NCBI GenBank assembly: GCA_008668235.1
Contig: RQCP01000035.1
Span: 19,825-83,824, forward strand
DNA from: Collinsella aerofaciens
GTDB lineage: Bacteria; Actinomycetota; Coriobacteriia; Coriobacteriales; Coriobacteriaceae
Length of the DNA: 64,000 bases
Reading direction: 5' to 3'
The position numbers and the translations under genes are program-made. Of the stretch, positions 1 through 8,318 are shown piece by piece. Numbering within the stretch: the first letter of the stretch is position 1; every line of letters begins with the position of its first letter. The notes below the pieces were generated by a model. The model made no database searches and was not told where the DNA came from. It was given only the letters and a program-made list of their open reading frames with translations.

Positions 1-2
1 TG

Positions 3-968
3 GTGCTGCGCCTGGAGAACGGCAAAGTCTTTAAGGTCAACCTGGCCGATATGACGTGCTCGGAGGGTTGCAAAAAGAAGGCCGCCGAGCAGGGCTGCAA
101 CTGCCGCCCCGACTGCGTGACGCGCGACGTGCTCGAGCGCATTGAGTCGCCCGAGATGCGCCTGGCGCTCATGGAGCTCGATCGCGAGAACGGCGTCGAC
201 GTGGGCGATGGCCTGTCGAGTGCCGACCGTCTGGCCGGCACGTCGATGCCCAAGCGCCGTCGTCGCGATGCCGAATCCGATGCTCGCGCCGGTCAGGGTC
301 AGGGCGAGGGCCGTGGCCGCGGAAAGGGCCGCGGCAAGGCCGAGGCACCCGAGGCCGAGGAGGCCGCCGGTGCCCGTCGCCGCCGCAAGCGCGCGGGCTC
401 GGGCGATGCTACCGAGGCTGCAGCCGCGGGCAAGAACGCCTCTCGCGAGCGCGAGGTCCAGCAGCCCCAGCAGCAGAACCGCGGCGGTGGCATGAACCCC
501 ACACGTCGCCGCCGCCGTCATCTGTCGAGCGAGGAGCGCGAGGACGCCTTCCGCGCCGCAGCTGCTCGCGAGGCTGGTGCCGCTTCCAAGGGCCCCTCGG
601 CCTCCGATGCGTCTGCCGACAAGGGCGGCAAGTCGCGTGGCGAGGAGGAACGCGCGCCGCGTCCGCGCCGTCGCCATTCCTCGGGCGCGCAACAGAAGCC
701 CTCAGTGCCCTCCGTGGCCGATCAGGTCTCGGATGGCGAGGTCAAGGTCACGCGCCGTCGTCCCGGAGATGGCGGGGGAGCGGCTGCCAAGGCTTCGCGT
801 GGCGCCGCTCGTGACGAGCGCGAGCCGCGCGAGGATCGCGGTGGCGAGGGCTCGGCCGACCAGGGTCAAAAGCGCCGTCGCCGTCGCCGTTCCCGCAAGC
901 CGCGCCAGGATGGTGGCGAGGGCTCGACCCCGTCTTCGTCCGCACCACAACCGCCCGCCGGCGAATAA
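3..968 (+). CDS. C-terminal part of a protein with a long basic, low-complexity tail (5' end outside window)
   Basis: The open frame runs in from the window edge, so the GTG at position 3 is probably internal and not the start. The first 90 residues look folded and carry a Cys cluster (C19, C23, C32, C34, C38 of the visible part). From about residue 80 the protein becomes an Arg/Ala/Gly/Glu-rich disordered tail with repeated Arg clusters such as KRRRRRRSRKPR, a composition that suggests nucleic-acid or ribosome contact. The visible start (ENGKVFKVNLADM) could be the end of a PSP1-type domain, but too little is present to decide. It ends about 100 bases before the ComF-like gene. Function unassigned. 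Confidence 0.6.
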   Translation: MLRLENGKVFKVNLADMTCSEGCKKKAAEQGCNCRPDCVTRDVLERIESPEMRLALMELDRENGVDVGDGLSSADRLAGTSMPKRRRRDAESDARAGQGQGEGRGRGKGRGKAEAPEAEEAAGARRRRKRAGSGDATEAAAAGKNASREREVQQPQQQNRGGGMNPTRRRRRHLSSEEREDAFRAAAAREAGAASKGPSASDASADKGGKSRGEEERAPRPRRRHSSGAQQKPSVPSVADQVSDGEVKVTRRRPGDGGGAAAKASRGAARDEREPREDRGGEGSADQGQKRRRRRRSRKPRQDGGEGSTPSSSAPQPPAGE

Positions 969-1031
969 CACCCGCGAGCGGATTTAGCCCGCCTTGCCCC
1001 GAGCGCATCGGGGTATCATAGCGCCGAATCA

Positions 1032-1067
1032 ACAACCCTCCCTGCGACCGAACGTAGGGAGGGTTGT
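1032..1067. terminator. Hairpin after the basic-tail gene, possible terminator
   Basis: ACAACCCTCCCT (1032-1043) pairs perfectly with AGGGAGGGTTGT (1056-1067) around a 12-base loop. It lies just before the comF-like start and lacks a clear T run, so it may act as a terminator or as a 5' hairpin of the next mRNA. Confidence 0.5.
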
Positions 1068-1070
1068 GTC

Positions 1071-1877
1071 TTGAAGAGCCATCTGAACATATTGAGCTGT
1101 CTGCAGGGTGCCGGTGCCCTACCGTTTGCGGACGAATTGCTACCGTTTGCCGAGCGGGTGGCACGCGAGGCGCTCGAGGCATTGTCGCCAACACGATGTG
1201 CCGGCTGCGAGCGCGCCGGTGCGCTTATTTGCCAAGACTGCCTGGCTGCGCTCACGCTCATCGACCCACGTCATAGCTGCACCCGATGCGGCGCCCCGTT
1301 TGGGGATTTGCTGTGCACTGAGTGTTCGGTCGAGGGCACGTCCTCGGCAATGGCGGAGGCGCTCGACCGCTGCCTGGCGTGCGCCGTCTATGCGCATCCG
1401 CTGCCGCGCATCATTAAAGCGTACAAGGATGCGGGCGAGCGACGTCTGGCTCCGTATCTGGCGGAGCTGCTCTACGACACCGCCCTGCATGCCCAGGTCG
1501 TAGCGCCCGATCGCTACGGAGGCGTGCTGTCCGGTGCGGATGCGGTGGTGTTTGTGCCTGCGACGGCGGCAGCGTTTCGGCGGCGTGGTTTTGATCATAT
1601 GGAGGCTATTGCGCGCCCATTTTGCGAGCTGTCGGGTGTTCCCCTGCTCGATGCTCTCGTCAAGTACGGGCATGGCGACCAGCGCGAACTCGGTCGTGAG
1701 GAGCGCCGCGAGCGTGCCCAAGGCAATTACGAGACCGTTGAGGACGTGCACGGCCGCCGCTTGCTGCTTATCGACGACGTTATCACCACGGGTGCGACGA
1801 TGGCAGCGGCTTCGGCGGAACTCAAGCGCGCCGGTGCCGTGGCCGTTGATGGCCTCGCTATCGCACGCGTTTGGTAG
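1071..1877 (+). CDS. comF: ComF family amidophosphoribosyltransferase-like protein
   Basis: The N-terminal third has four CxxC pairs (C43/C46, C54/C57, C70/C73, C82/C85), the double zinc ribbon typical of ComF. The C-terminal two thirds form a phosphoribosyltransferase domain with the PRPP loop LLLIDDVITTGAT near residue 230. ComF proteins are needed for DNA uptake in naturally competent bacteria, probably on the cytosolic side of the import channel; the catalytic reaction is unknown. Length (268 aa) is normal. The first in-frame start is TTG at 1071, only four bases after a hairpin, so a later start is possible. The next gene begins 10 bases downstream. Confidence 0.85.
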   Translation: MKSHLNILSCLQGAGALPFADELLPFAERVAREALEALSPTRCAGCERAGALICQDCLAALTLIDPRHSCTRCGAPFGDLLCTECSVEGTSSAMAEALDRCLACAVYAHPLPRIIKAYKDAGERRLAPYLAELLYDTALHAQVVAPDRYGGVLSGADAVVFVPATAAAFRRRGFDHMEAIARPFCELSGVPLLDALVKYGHGDQRELGREERRERAQGNYETVEDVHGRRLLLIDDVITTGATMAAASAELKRAGAVAVDGLAIARVW

Positions 1878-1887
1878 GGGTGGTTTT

Positions 1888-2997
1888 GTGGCAGTGAAGA
1901 TTGAGCGGCGCAACGAGCCGACAGGCGAACAGCTAGCGGCTTCCATAATCCTGACCGGCGCCTCGGCGCTGCGCATGATGCGCGCCGAGCGCCGACAAAT
2001 GGGCTACATCAGCTGGAGGGACCTCGATCCCGATGAAGAGCGCCGTGTGCTGCGCACGTCGTCGCCCTCGACCGAGGACATCTATCTTCCCGACTTGGTG
2101 CGGATTGGGGCCGCAAGCGGCGAGGTGCAAGAAGATCTTTGCTTGCTGGTGGGATCTGCGGCGCAGCGCCGCCGCATGCCTGGCGTGGGCTGGTCCGTAT
2201 GCTCCGGGTTGCCCGCCGGCTCGATTCTAGAGGTGGAGCCGGGTGTATACAGTCTGTCTCCCGAGGCCCTTTGTGTTGTCGTCGCCCGCGAGGTCGGCTG
2301 TATCCAGGCATTTGCCCTGGCCCAGGAGCTGTGCTCTAAGATTTCGCTGAGTGACCGCGGGAAGTATCTGCCTCCCTACACCTCGCCCGTTACGAATAAG
2401 CTTGCAAAGGACAAGGACCAGCCAGCAGACGTGGGCTACTTTGAGGTTGAGCCGGTGCTGACGCCCGATCGTCTGGCAGATTACCTCGCGGTATGCAAGG
2501 GGAATGCGGCCAAAAAACTGCAGCGTCTGTGTCCCTACTTGTCAGAAAACTTGCGCTCGCCCATGGAGTGCATCATGCTCGCTCTGTTTTCGCTTCCGTT
2601 TTCCTATGGCGGATTTGCCTGCGGTCCCTTTAAGACCGACTACAAGATTGAGTTCGATGACCGCGCGCAGGCAATCTCGGGGATGCCGCATGCAGTTTGC
2701 GATGCGTATCAGGAAGCAGCCCGGTTTGACCTGGAATACAACGGTGAGCTGGGTCATTCCTCCCGGAGGGGACGTATCCATGATGAAAAACGCAACACGG
2801 GCTTGATTACTATGGGAATCGAGGTCGCGACGGTCAATAACGAGATGCTCTGCGACATGGAGGCAATGGAGGCGCTCGCATGGCGCATGCACCAGCGTAT
2901 GCGAAAGCGGTACCGGAATCGTGTCGATGCCCGCAGGAAAAAGCAAGAGGCGCTGCTTAACACGCTGCGGGCGTGTTTTGGGCTTAAACCCGCCTAA
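1888..2997 (+). CDS. Uncharacterised protein with a C-terminal DUF559/Vsr-like nuclease motif
   Basis: Start chosen at GTG 1888, preceded by the purine-rich TAGGGGTGG; reading further upstream overlaps comF in another frame. The 369-residue product has an unrecognised N-terminal part. Near residues 280-312 it has the pattern DLEYNGELGH followed by an R-x3-H-D-x-K-R-N segment and a T-M-G-I-E-V strand. That resembles the core of DUF559/Vsr-type PD-(D/E)XK nucleases (V-x-EYDG...H...D-x-x-R-x-x-x-L...G-W). The C-terminus is Arg/Lys-rich. This layout is seen in AbiEi-like and restriction-like proteins, but no partner toxin or methylase is adjacent. A MITE-like element follows directly. Domain assignment is by eye. 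Confidence 0.6.
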   Translation: MAVKIERRNEPTGEQLAASIILTGASALRMMRAERRQMGYISWRDLDPDEERRVLRTSSPSTEDIYLPDLVRIGAASGEVQEDLCLLVGSAAQRRRMPGVGWSVCSGLPAGSILEVEPGVYSLSPEALCVVVAREVGCIQAFALAQELCSKISLSDRGKYLPPYTSPVTNKLAKDKDQPADVGYFEVEPVLTPDRLADYLAVCKGNAAKKLQRLCPYLSENLRSPMECIMLALFSLPFSYGGFACGPFKTDYKIEFDDRAQAISGMPHAVCDAYQEAARFDLEYNGELGHSSRRGRIHDEKRNTGLITMGIEVATVNNEMLCDMEAMEALAWRMHQRMRKRYRNRVDARRKKQEALLNTLRACFGLKPA

Positions 2998-3031
2998 CAA
3001 TGCTCTGAAACAGGGGGTTGGATATATGCTC

Positions 3032-3248
3032 TGGCCAAAATATAGCAAATATGAGTACTGCTACAAATTCAGTAACAGCAAAATCAGGGATTTTGGGACT
3101 GGAAGATGGGGTAAATTAGAAAGCTATTAAACAAATGTGGAATATCCTGGCATCAATCTGACGTTATAGAGCGTGAAAACAGCTTGCAGAGCCAAAAACT
3201 CCTGCTACTAAATTGGTAACAGTACTCATATTTGCTATTTTTTGGCCA
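3032..3248. repeat. MITE-like element with 33-bp terminal inverted repeats
   Basis: The left end (3032-3064, beginning TGGCCAAAATATAGC) and right end (3216-3248, ending GCTATTTTTTGGCCA) are inverted copies matching at 31 of 33 positions. Weaker pairing continues inward for about 30 more bases, so much of the 217-bp element can fold back. It is A/T-rich against a GC-rich background, encodes nothing convincing and has no obvious target-site duplication. It is probably a non-autonomous mobile or foldback element. Confidence 0.7.
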
Positions 3249-3370
3249 CGGCGCCCTAAGACGGGTGTGTTGGGGCTTTCCATAGGGGAGCGACGGGCTC
3301 AATCAGAGCACGTGCGGCCCGTCCTGACCTGCGAAATCTGTACTCGCGATGCGAATAACGCCCCTAACCT

Positions 3371-3729
3371 TAAACTTTAGCTTGAACTTAGCTATAATGC
3401 GCTTCGTTCCTACCAGGCTGTGGTTGCGGACGGACGAAATGCCCGTCCTAGTCCAAGACAGACGCGGTCAAAGGGATCCACGTAAGCGACCGCGTGCGCG
3501 CGGCGCGATCATGGCGCGTCCTAGATGTAAGCCGCACCGTCCGTTCTACTTTCTTTGGGGCAATACCGCCTCGCGGGCGAGCGGGTCAGTCGTGAAGGTG
3601 GCTGCGGCCTCCCGAGCAAACACCCCGGTGCGCAAGTGTGGGGTCAAATACCAGGTCAGCTGGTGGGAACAACCTGATATTCCGCGCAACGCACGGATCG
3701 TATACGACACAGAAGGCAGGGTAGTGGAC
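3371..3729 (+). promoter_or_regulatory. Strong promoter and a leader of about 325 nt without a recognised RNA family
   Basis: A perfect TATAAT lies at 3393-3398 with a weak -35 (about 3370-3375), so transcription should start near 3405, some 325 bases before the lipoprotein start. The leader is GC-rich and rich in short hairpins, for example CAGGT(3655)...ACCTG and ACCCC...GGGGT near 3622-3646. I tested it by eye for SRP RNA, tmRNA, RNase P, T-box, cobalamin and SAM riboswitches and found no convincing match. It may be an unrecognised structured RNA or riboswitch. Confidence 0.45.
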
Positions 3730-4755
3730 ATGGTGAGGGGCAGCTTGATGCACGCGGCTCGGTTAAGTGCTGGGACCGCAGCGGTCATTGCCGTTTTGGG
3801 CCTGAGCGGATGCGCGTTCAACCCGCTGTCTACGTTCACGACTCCCACGATCGACCAGATCGAGTACGAGACCGTCACGCCGGCGGTGTCGGACGATGTC
3901 CTGGTCACACCCGGAACCCTGACGGTCGCCCTCGATACTTCCGATGCGCCGCAGGCCATGCAGGACGCCGACGGCGAGCTCACGGGGTATGCGGTTGACG
4001 CCGCCCGCGCCCTCGCAAGCCGCATGGGCCTTAAGGTCGCCTTTGTCGATGCGTCTTCGGCAGATTCCGCGCTCGGCGACAAAAAGGCCGATATCTTTAT
4101 CGGCGAGATTAACTCCACGGACGGGGACATTAGCTCGCTCGGCACCTGCCTGTACGATGCCACTTCCGTGTTCGGTAAAACTAGCGATGGTGGGTCGCTA
4201 AGCGTTTCCACCGATACCCTTAACGCGTCTACTCTGGGTGTCCAAATGTCCTCGGCCTCGCAGGAGGCGCTTGCTAAGCAGAGCATCACCGTCAACCAAA
4301 AGACCTACTCCAACATCAACGAGTGCTTTGAGGCGCTCGAGTCCGGCGAGGTCGACTATGTGATCTGCGACTCCACGGCCGGCGGCTACCTTGCACGCTT
4401 GATGAGCGAGATCTCCTATGTCGGTGCGCTCGAGGCGCCCTCGACGCTTGGTGTTGCGGGCCTCTCGTCCAATGACGAACTGTGCCGTGCCGTGAGCGAT
4501 GCCCTCGATGACATCACGGTCGACGGTACGCTCGAGGCAGTCCACTGCGTCTGGTATGGCAGGATGCCCTACGACCTCACCACTAAGACGGTTTCGGGCG
4601 CTAACGTGCAGCCGGGCGACTCTGAGTCCAGTGAGACCACGTCCTCCGGCAGCGAGTCCTCCGATTCCAACAATGAGACCGCATCCTCCGAGGACAAATC
4701 GTCCAGCCAGGAAGGCGCCATCACCGACGACGACATTAACAAACTCAATAGCTAG
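3730..4755 (+). CDS. Extracellular solute-binding (SBP_bac_3-like) lipoprotein
   Basis: Start chosen at ATG 3730, with AGGCAGGG 10 bases upstream and a lipoprotein signal peptide directly after it (VIAVLGLSGC, lipobox Cys at residue 28). The frame is open far upstream, but that part lies in the leader. The mature protein has two lobes typical of family 3 amino-acid-type binding proteins (TLTVALDTSDAP, ELTGYAVDAARALASRMGL, KADIFIG, VDYVICDSTAGGYLAR). It ends in a Ser/Glu/Asp-rich tail of about 60 residues, probably an unstructured surface segment. No permease or ATPase gene is adjacent, so it is an orphan binding protein or a sensor-type domain. The substrate cannot be read from sequence. Confidence 0.75.
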   Translation: MVRGSLMHAARLSAGTAAVIAVLGLSGCAFNPLSTFTTPTIDQIEYETVTPAVSDDVLVTPGTLTVALDTSDAPQAMQDADGELTGYAVDAARALASRMGLKVAFVDASSADSALGDKKADIFIGEINSTDGDISSLGTCLYDATSVFGKTSDGGSLSVSTDTLNASTLGVQMSSASQEALAKQSITVNQKTYSNINECFEALESGEVDYVICDSTAGGYLARLMSEISYVGALEAPSTLGVAGLSSNDELCRAVSDALDDITVDGTLEAVHCVWYGRMPYDLTTKTVSGANVQPGDSESSETTSSGSESSDSNNETASSEDKSSSQEGAITDDDINKLNS

Positions 4756-4824
4756 TTATTGCTAGGGGTGGTGTCTCCTATACGTTGGAAAGGACACCTC
4801 TTCACGGTTTCAACACGCACTGCC

Positions 4825-4855
4825 GGGCTTCCCCGATGGGGGAGCCCGACTTTTT
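4825..4855 (+). terminator. Intrinsic terminator after the lipoprotein gene
   Basis: GGGCTTCCCC (4825-4834), three-base loop, GGGGGAGCCC (4838-4847), then GACTTTTT. Confidence 0.85.
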
Positions 4856-5072
4856 CATCCCAATAAAATCAGCAGGTCAAAGCCAATTTTCGGGACCAAA
4901 TACAAAGTCGCCGTCGCCCTCCTATAGCGCACTTTGCCACAGAAAAGTGCGAGACTTCGGTATGCGGTATCAAGCAATCGTTATTCGGGTCTTTGGGAAT
5001 CCGCGTGATTAAATGCACGGCAATGGGTACATAGCCAGTACAGTAAGTCCCCGAGGCAGATTGGAGCCACGT

Positions 5073-5657
5073 ATGGATATCAAGGTTTCTGGACGCAAGA
5101 CGACGGTAACCGATGCTCTGCGTGCGCATGTGGATGAGAAGATCGGCGAGGCGCTCAAGGTTTTCGATATCGAGCCCATGACGGTCGACGTCGTACTTCG
5201 CTATGAGAAGAACCCCTCGAACCCCAACCCGGCAATCGTCGAGGTTACGGTTCGCGCTCGCGGTTCGGTGATTCGCGTTGCCGAGCACGGTGCAGATATG
5301 TACGCCGCCATCGACCTCTCCGCCGATAAGGTCACCCGCCAGCTGCGCAAGTTCAAGACCAAGGTCGTGGACAACCGCCAGGGCGGTGCCAGCGCAGCGG
5401 ATGTCGCACCGGTCGAGCGCGTCGAGGATCTGGCCGACCTGCTGCTGCCCGAGGAGGAGGACGACCTGCTCGTCCGTGAGAAGGTCATTGATGTCACCCC
5501 GATGACTGAGGAGCAGGCGCTGGTGCAGACCGATCTGCTCGGCCACGACTTCTACGTGTTCGAGAACGCGACGACTGGCCTCATCAATGTGGTGTATCAC
5601 CGTAAGAATGGTGGATATGGCATCATCAAGCCCCGCATCGAAACACTTGACGAGTAA
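5073..5657 (+). CDS. hpf: Ribosome hibernation promoting factor, long form
   Basis: Start chosen at ATG 5073 (MDIKVSGRKTTVT), with TTGGAG seven bases upstream. The 194-residue product has the N-terminal S30AE/RaiA domain (about residues 1-110) that binds between the 30S head and body. A linker rich in Asp/Glu follows, then the C-terminal dimerisation domain (DVTPMTEEQALVQTDLLGHD, FYVFENATTGLINVVYHRKN). The two-domain long form makes 100S ribosome dimers in stationary phase or stress. A terminator follows immediately, so it is a single-gene unit. Identification is secure. Confidence 0.93.
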   Translation: MDIKVSGRKTTVTDALRAHVDEKIGEALKVFDIEPMTVDVVLRYEKNPSNPNPAIVEVTVRARGSVIRVAEHGADMYAAIDLSADKVTRQLRKFKTKVVDNRQGGASAADVAPVERVEDLADLLLPEEEDDLLVREKVIDVTPMTEEQALVQTDLLGHDFYVFENATTGLINVVYHRKNGGYGIIKPRIETLDE

Positions 5658-5686
5658 AATACGTTAACTTGCATGAGTTAACGGTT

Positions 5687-5718
5687 GGCGGCCATCCCAT
5701 GCGGGTGGCCGCCTTTTT
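5687..5718 (+). terminator. Intrinsic terminator after hpf
   Basis: GGCGGCCATCCC and GGGTGGCCGCC (5687-5713) form a GC-rich stem around ATGC, followed by TTTTT. Confidence 0.9.
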
Positions 5719-5736
5719 ACGTAAGGAGTCGCTTTG

Positions 5737-6690
5737 ATGGACAAGGCCGCATCCGCCGGTCATTCGGACCGTTGCCGCATCGTCGTCGATACTTGCTGCG
5801 ACTTTAGCCCCGAGGTCGCCGCGAACCTCGATGTCGATATCCTGGGTTTCCCCTTCATTATCGATGGCGAGGAGCGCACGGATGACATCTGGTCGAGCAT
5901 CACACCCAAGGAGTTCTACGACCGCATGCGCGCCGGCGCTCGCGTGTCTACCTCCGCCGTGTCGCTCGGTCGCTATATCGAGTTCTTTACCGAGTGTGCC
6001 AAGGAGGGCACGCCCACGGTCTACCTGTGCTTTACCTCGGCGCTGTCGTCGAGCTACAACTCCGCGTGCCAGGCGGCAGATGCCGTGCGCGCCGAGTATC
6101 CCAACTTTGAGCTCTACGTCGTCGACAACGCTCTGCCCTGCGCGACCGGCGCGCTCCTGGCGCTCGAGGCCGTGCGCCAGCGCTCGGCGGGACTCACCGC
6201 CAAGCAGCTGGTCGACTGGGCAAACGAGGCAAAGACCTACGTCCACGGCTACTTTACGCTCGAGAGCTTCGACGCGCTGGCTGCCGGCGGCCGCATTCCG
6301 CCCGCGGCGGCGCAGCTCACGGCAAAGCTCGATGTCAAGCCCGAGCTCTCCTACGACCTTGCCGGCTCGCTGTCGCTGATTGGCGTCAACCGCGGCCGCA
6401 AGAAGGCGCTCAAGTCCATCCTCAAGTCGTTCCGCGAGAACTACGTGCCCGACCGCACCATGCCCATCGCCATCATGACGGCCGATGCCGAAAAGGACGG
6501 TGACTGGCTCGAAGCCGCCATCCGCAAGGAGGAGGGCTGCGCCGACGTCACGATCATTCGCAGCTCCGTGGGTCCCACCATTGGCTCGCACGTGGGCCCC
6601 GGCATGGTGGCCTGCGCGTTTTGGGGCAAGAATCGCGCCGAGAAAGCCTCGCTTTCCGACCGCATCGCGCGCCGCGTGCGAGGCGAGTAG
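5737..6690 (+). CDS. DegV family fatty-acid-binding protein
   Basis: AAGGAG (5723-5728) sets the start at ATG 5737; the TTG three bases earlier is less likely. The 317-residue protein follows the DegV fold: RIVVDTCCDFSPE at the start, FPFIIDGEER, VSTSAVSLGRYIEFF with the Thr/Ser pair that holds the fatty-acid carboxylate, FTSALSSSYNSA, ESFDALAAGGRIP, and a C-terminal SSVGPTIGSHVGPG. DegV/FakB proteins present fatty acids to FakA kinase for incorporation into phospholipid. No fakA is nearby, so FakB activity is an inference; some DegV proteins have other roles. Confidence 0.85.
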   Translation: MDKAASAGHSDRCRIVVDTCCDFSPEVAANLDVDILGFPFIIDGEERTDDIWSSITPKEFYDRMRAGARVSTSAVSLGRYIEFFTECAKEGTPTVYLCFTSALSSSYNSACQAADAVRAEYPNFELYVVDNALPCATGALLALEAVRQRSAGLTAKQLVDWANEAKTYVHGYFTLESFDALAAGGRIPPAAAQLTAKLDVKPELSYDLAGSLSLIGVNRGRKKALKSILKSFRENYVPDRTMPIAIMTADAEKDGDWLEAAIRKEEGCADVTIIRSSVGPTIGSHVGPGMVACAFWGKNRAEKASLSDRIARRVRGE

Positions 6691-6789
6691 GTAGGCGCTG
6701 CGGCTGCAAGTGCCCTCAAGTCACGGCCGAAACGCTGGCACCGAGTATTTTAACCTGGTAACAACACCCAACCCAAAAGGAAAGGTTTC

Positions 6790-7869
6790 ATGGCAAACAA
6801 GCTCTCCGTCGCATTCATCGGCACCGGAATCATGGGTGCCCCCATCGCCGGCCACATCCTGGACGCCGGCTACCCCGTCACGGTCAACAACCGCACCAAG
6901 TCCAAGGCCGCCGCGCTTATCGAGCGCGGCGCCGTCTGGGCCGATACGCCGGCCGAGGCCGTGGCGAACGCCGATGTCGTCTTTACCATGGTGGGCTATC
7001 CCTCCGAGGTCGAGGAGCTCTATCTGGCGGGCAACGGCCTGCTTGCGTGCACCAAGCCGGGCGCGGTCTTGATCGATCTCACCACGAGCTCGCCCGAGCT
7101 CGCCCGTGACATTGCCGAGGCCGCCCAGGTTTCTGGTCGCATGGCGTTTGACTGCCCCGTCACCGGCGGCGAGTCGGGTGCTATCGCCGGCACGCTCACG
7201 GCTATCGTGGGCGCTACCGAGAACGACATCGCCCCGGTCCGCGACATCCTTGCCACCTTTGCGGCCAACATCTGCTGCTTCGATGGCGCCGGCAAGGGCC
7301 AGGCTGCCAAACTCGCCAACCAGGTGTCGCTGGGCGCCTGCATGGTCGGCATGGCAGACGCCATGGCATTTGCCGAGCTGAGCGGTCTTGACCTGGAGAA
7401 GACCCGCCAGATGATCCTGGGCGGTACCGGCAAGTCCGGCGCCATGGAGAGCCTGGCCCCCAAGGCGCTCGACGGCGACTACAAGCCCGGCTTTATGGTT
7501 GAGCACTTCATCAAGGACCTGCGCCTGGCGCTCGCTTACGCCGACGATCGCGAGCTCGCACTGCCCGGTGCCGACGTGGCCTTTACGCTCTACGACATGC
7601 TCGACGCCATCGGTGGCGCCAAGCTGGGCACCCAGGCCATCACGGTCCTCTACAAGGAGGAGGCCGACGCCATCGCCGCCGGTCTGGACTGGTCGCAGTA
7701 TCGTCCCGAAGAGCACGGTGCTCACGAGGACGGCTGCGGTTGCGGCGAGCACGGCGACGACCATGAGTGCGGTTGCGGCCACCATCACGGCGAGGACCAC
7801 GAGTGCTGCGGCGGCCACGGCCATGATGACGGCCACGAGTGCTGCTGCGGCCACCATCACGGGGAGTAG
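6790..7869 (+). CDS. 3-hydroxyisobutyrate dehydrogenase-family oxidoreductase with a His/Cys-rich tail
   Basis: AAAGGAAAGG precedes ATG 6790. Residues 1-165 form a Rossmann domain (FIGTGIMGAPIAGHILDAGY), with the family substrate signature around CPVTGGESGAI and the catalytic Lys in GAGKGQAAKLANQ. The C-terminal helical domain ends near residue 305, which is the normal length of GarR/HIBADH-type enzymes. About 50 extra residues follow, made almost entirely of His, Cys, Gly, Asp and Glu (for example CGCGEHGDDHECGCGHHHG), a probable metal-binding or storage tail. It heads an operon (7875, 8319, 9024) with gaps of 5-15 bases. The hydroxyacid substrate is not predictable. Confidence 0.85.
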   Translation: MANKLSVAFIGTGIMGAPIAGHILDAGYPVTVNNRTKSKAAALIERGAVWADTPAEAVANADVVFTMVGYPSEVEELYLAGNGLLACTKPGAVLIDLTTSSPELARDIAEAAQVSGRMAFDCPVTGGESGAIAGTLTAIVGATENDIAPVRDILATFAANICCFDGAGKGQAAKLANQVSLGACMVGMADAMAFAELSGLDLEKTRQMILGGTGKSGAMESLAPKALDGDYKPGFMVEHFIKDLRLALAYADDRELALPGADVAFTLYDMLDAIGGAKLGTQAITVLYKEEADAIAAGLDWSQYRPEEHGAHEDGCGCGEHGDDHECGCGHHHGEDHECCGGHGHDDGHECCCGHHHGE

Positions 7870-7874
7870 CGCCC

Positions 7875-8303
7875 ATGAGCTGGACGTTCGTGGTGCTCGC
7901 GCTGGTGCTCTTTATCTTTGCGATTTACATTGGCTTTTTGTGCGGCCAGTGGGCCTGCGAAAAGCGCGTGATCACCAAGCGTGACTACTGGATTGCCAAT
8001 TTTGCAGGCGCGGCGGCGGTTGTTCTGCTGACCTGGGTGTTTTCGCTGTTCCCGCTGGTGCAGTTTGCGCCGATCGGCTGGCTCGGCGGCTTTATCGCCG
8101 GCCTTAAGATGAGCTTTGGCGAGTCCGTCGGCCCGTGGCGCAAGCACGACGAGGTCTTTAACGTCAACAAGGCTCACCGCGCCGCCGCCGACGCGGGCGA
8201 TGCCGAGGAGCGTCGCCGTGCGCGTCACAATGGTGCAGCCGACCGACAGCTCATCTCGGTCACCGATGACAGCAAGGGTGCCGACAAGCACGCTAAGAAA
8301 TAG
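7875..8303 (+). CDS. Small membrane protein of unknown function
   Basis: ATG 7875 lies five bases after the oxidoreductase stop, with GGGGAGTAG as ribosome site. The 142-residue product has two hydrophobic segments: residues 3-25 (TFVVLALVLFIFAIYIGFLC) and about 38-62 (FAGAAAVVLLTWVFSLFPLV). A basic, Ala-rich cytoplasmic tail follows, ending in Lys/His. No family is recognised. Its place in a tight operon with the metal-tail oxidoreductase and the HEAT protein suggests co-expression, but gives no function. Confidence 0.75.
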   Translation: MSWTFVVLALVLFIFAIYIGFLCGQWACEKRVITKRDYWIANFAGAAAVVLLTWVFSLFPLVQFAPIGWLGGFIAGLKMSFGESVGPWRKHDEVFNVNKAHRAAADAGDAEERRRARHNGAADRQLISVTDDSKGADKHAKK

Positions 8304-8318
8304 TAAGAAGAGGTAACT

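Noticed and set aside
1534..1887. Upstream extension of the nuclease-motif gene inside comF
   Set aside because: It overlaps comF in another frame and encodes an Arg-rich shadow sequence; GTG 1888 has its own ribosome site.
3650..3690. CCAGGTCAGCTGGTGGGAAC resembling the SRP RNA core
   Set aside because: The conserved GGAAG-AGCAG side of SRP helix 8 is missing and the flanks do not form the expected stem.
3349..3729. N-terminal extension of the lipoprotein frame back to 3349
   Set aside because: The signal peptide and ribosome site fit ATG 3730, and the promoter at 3393 would lie inside the longer frame.
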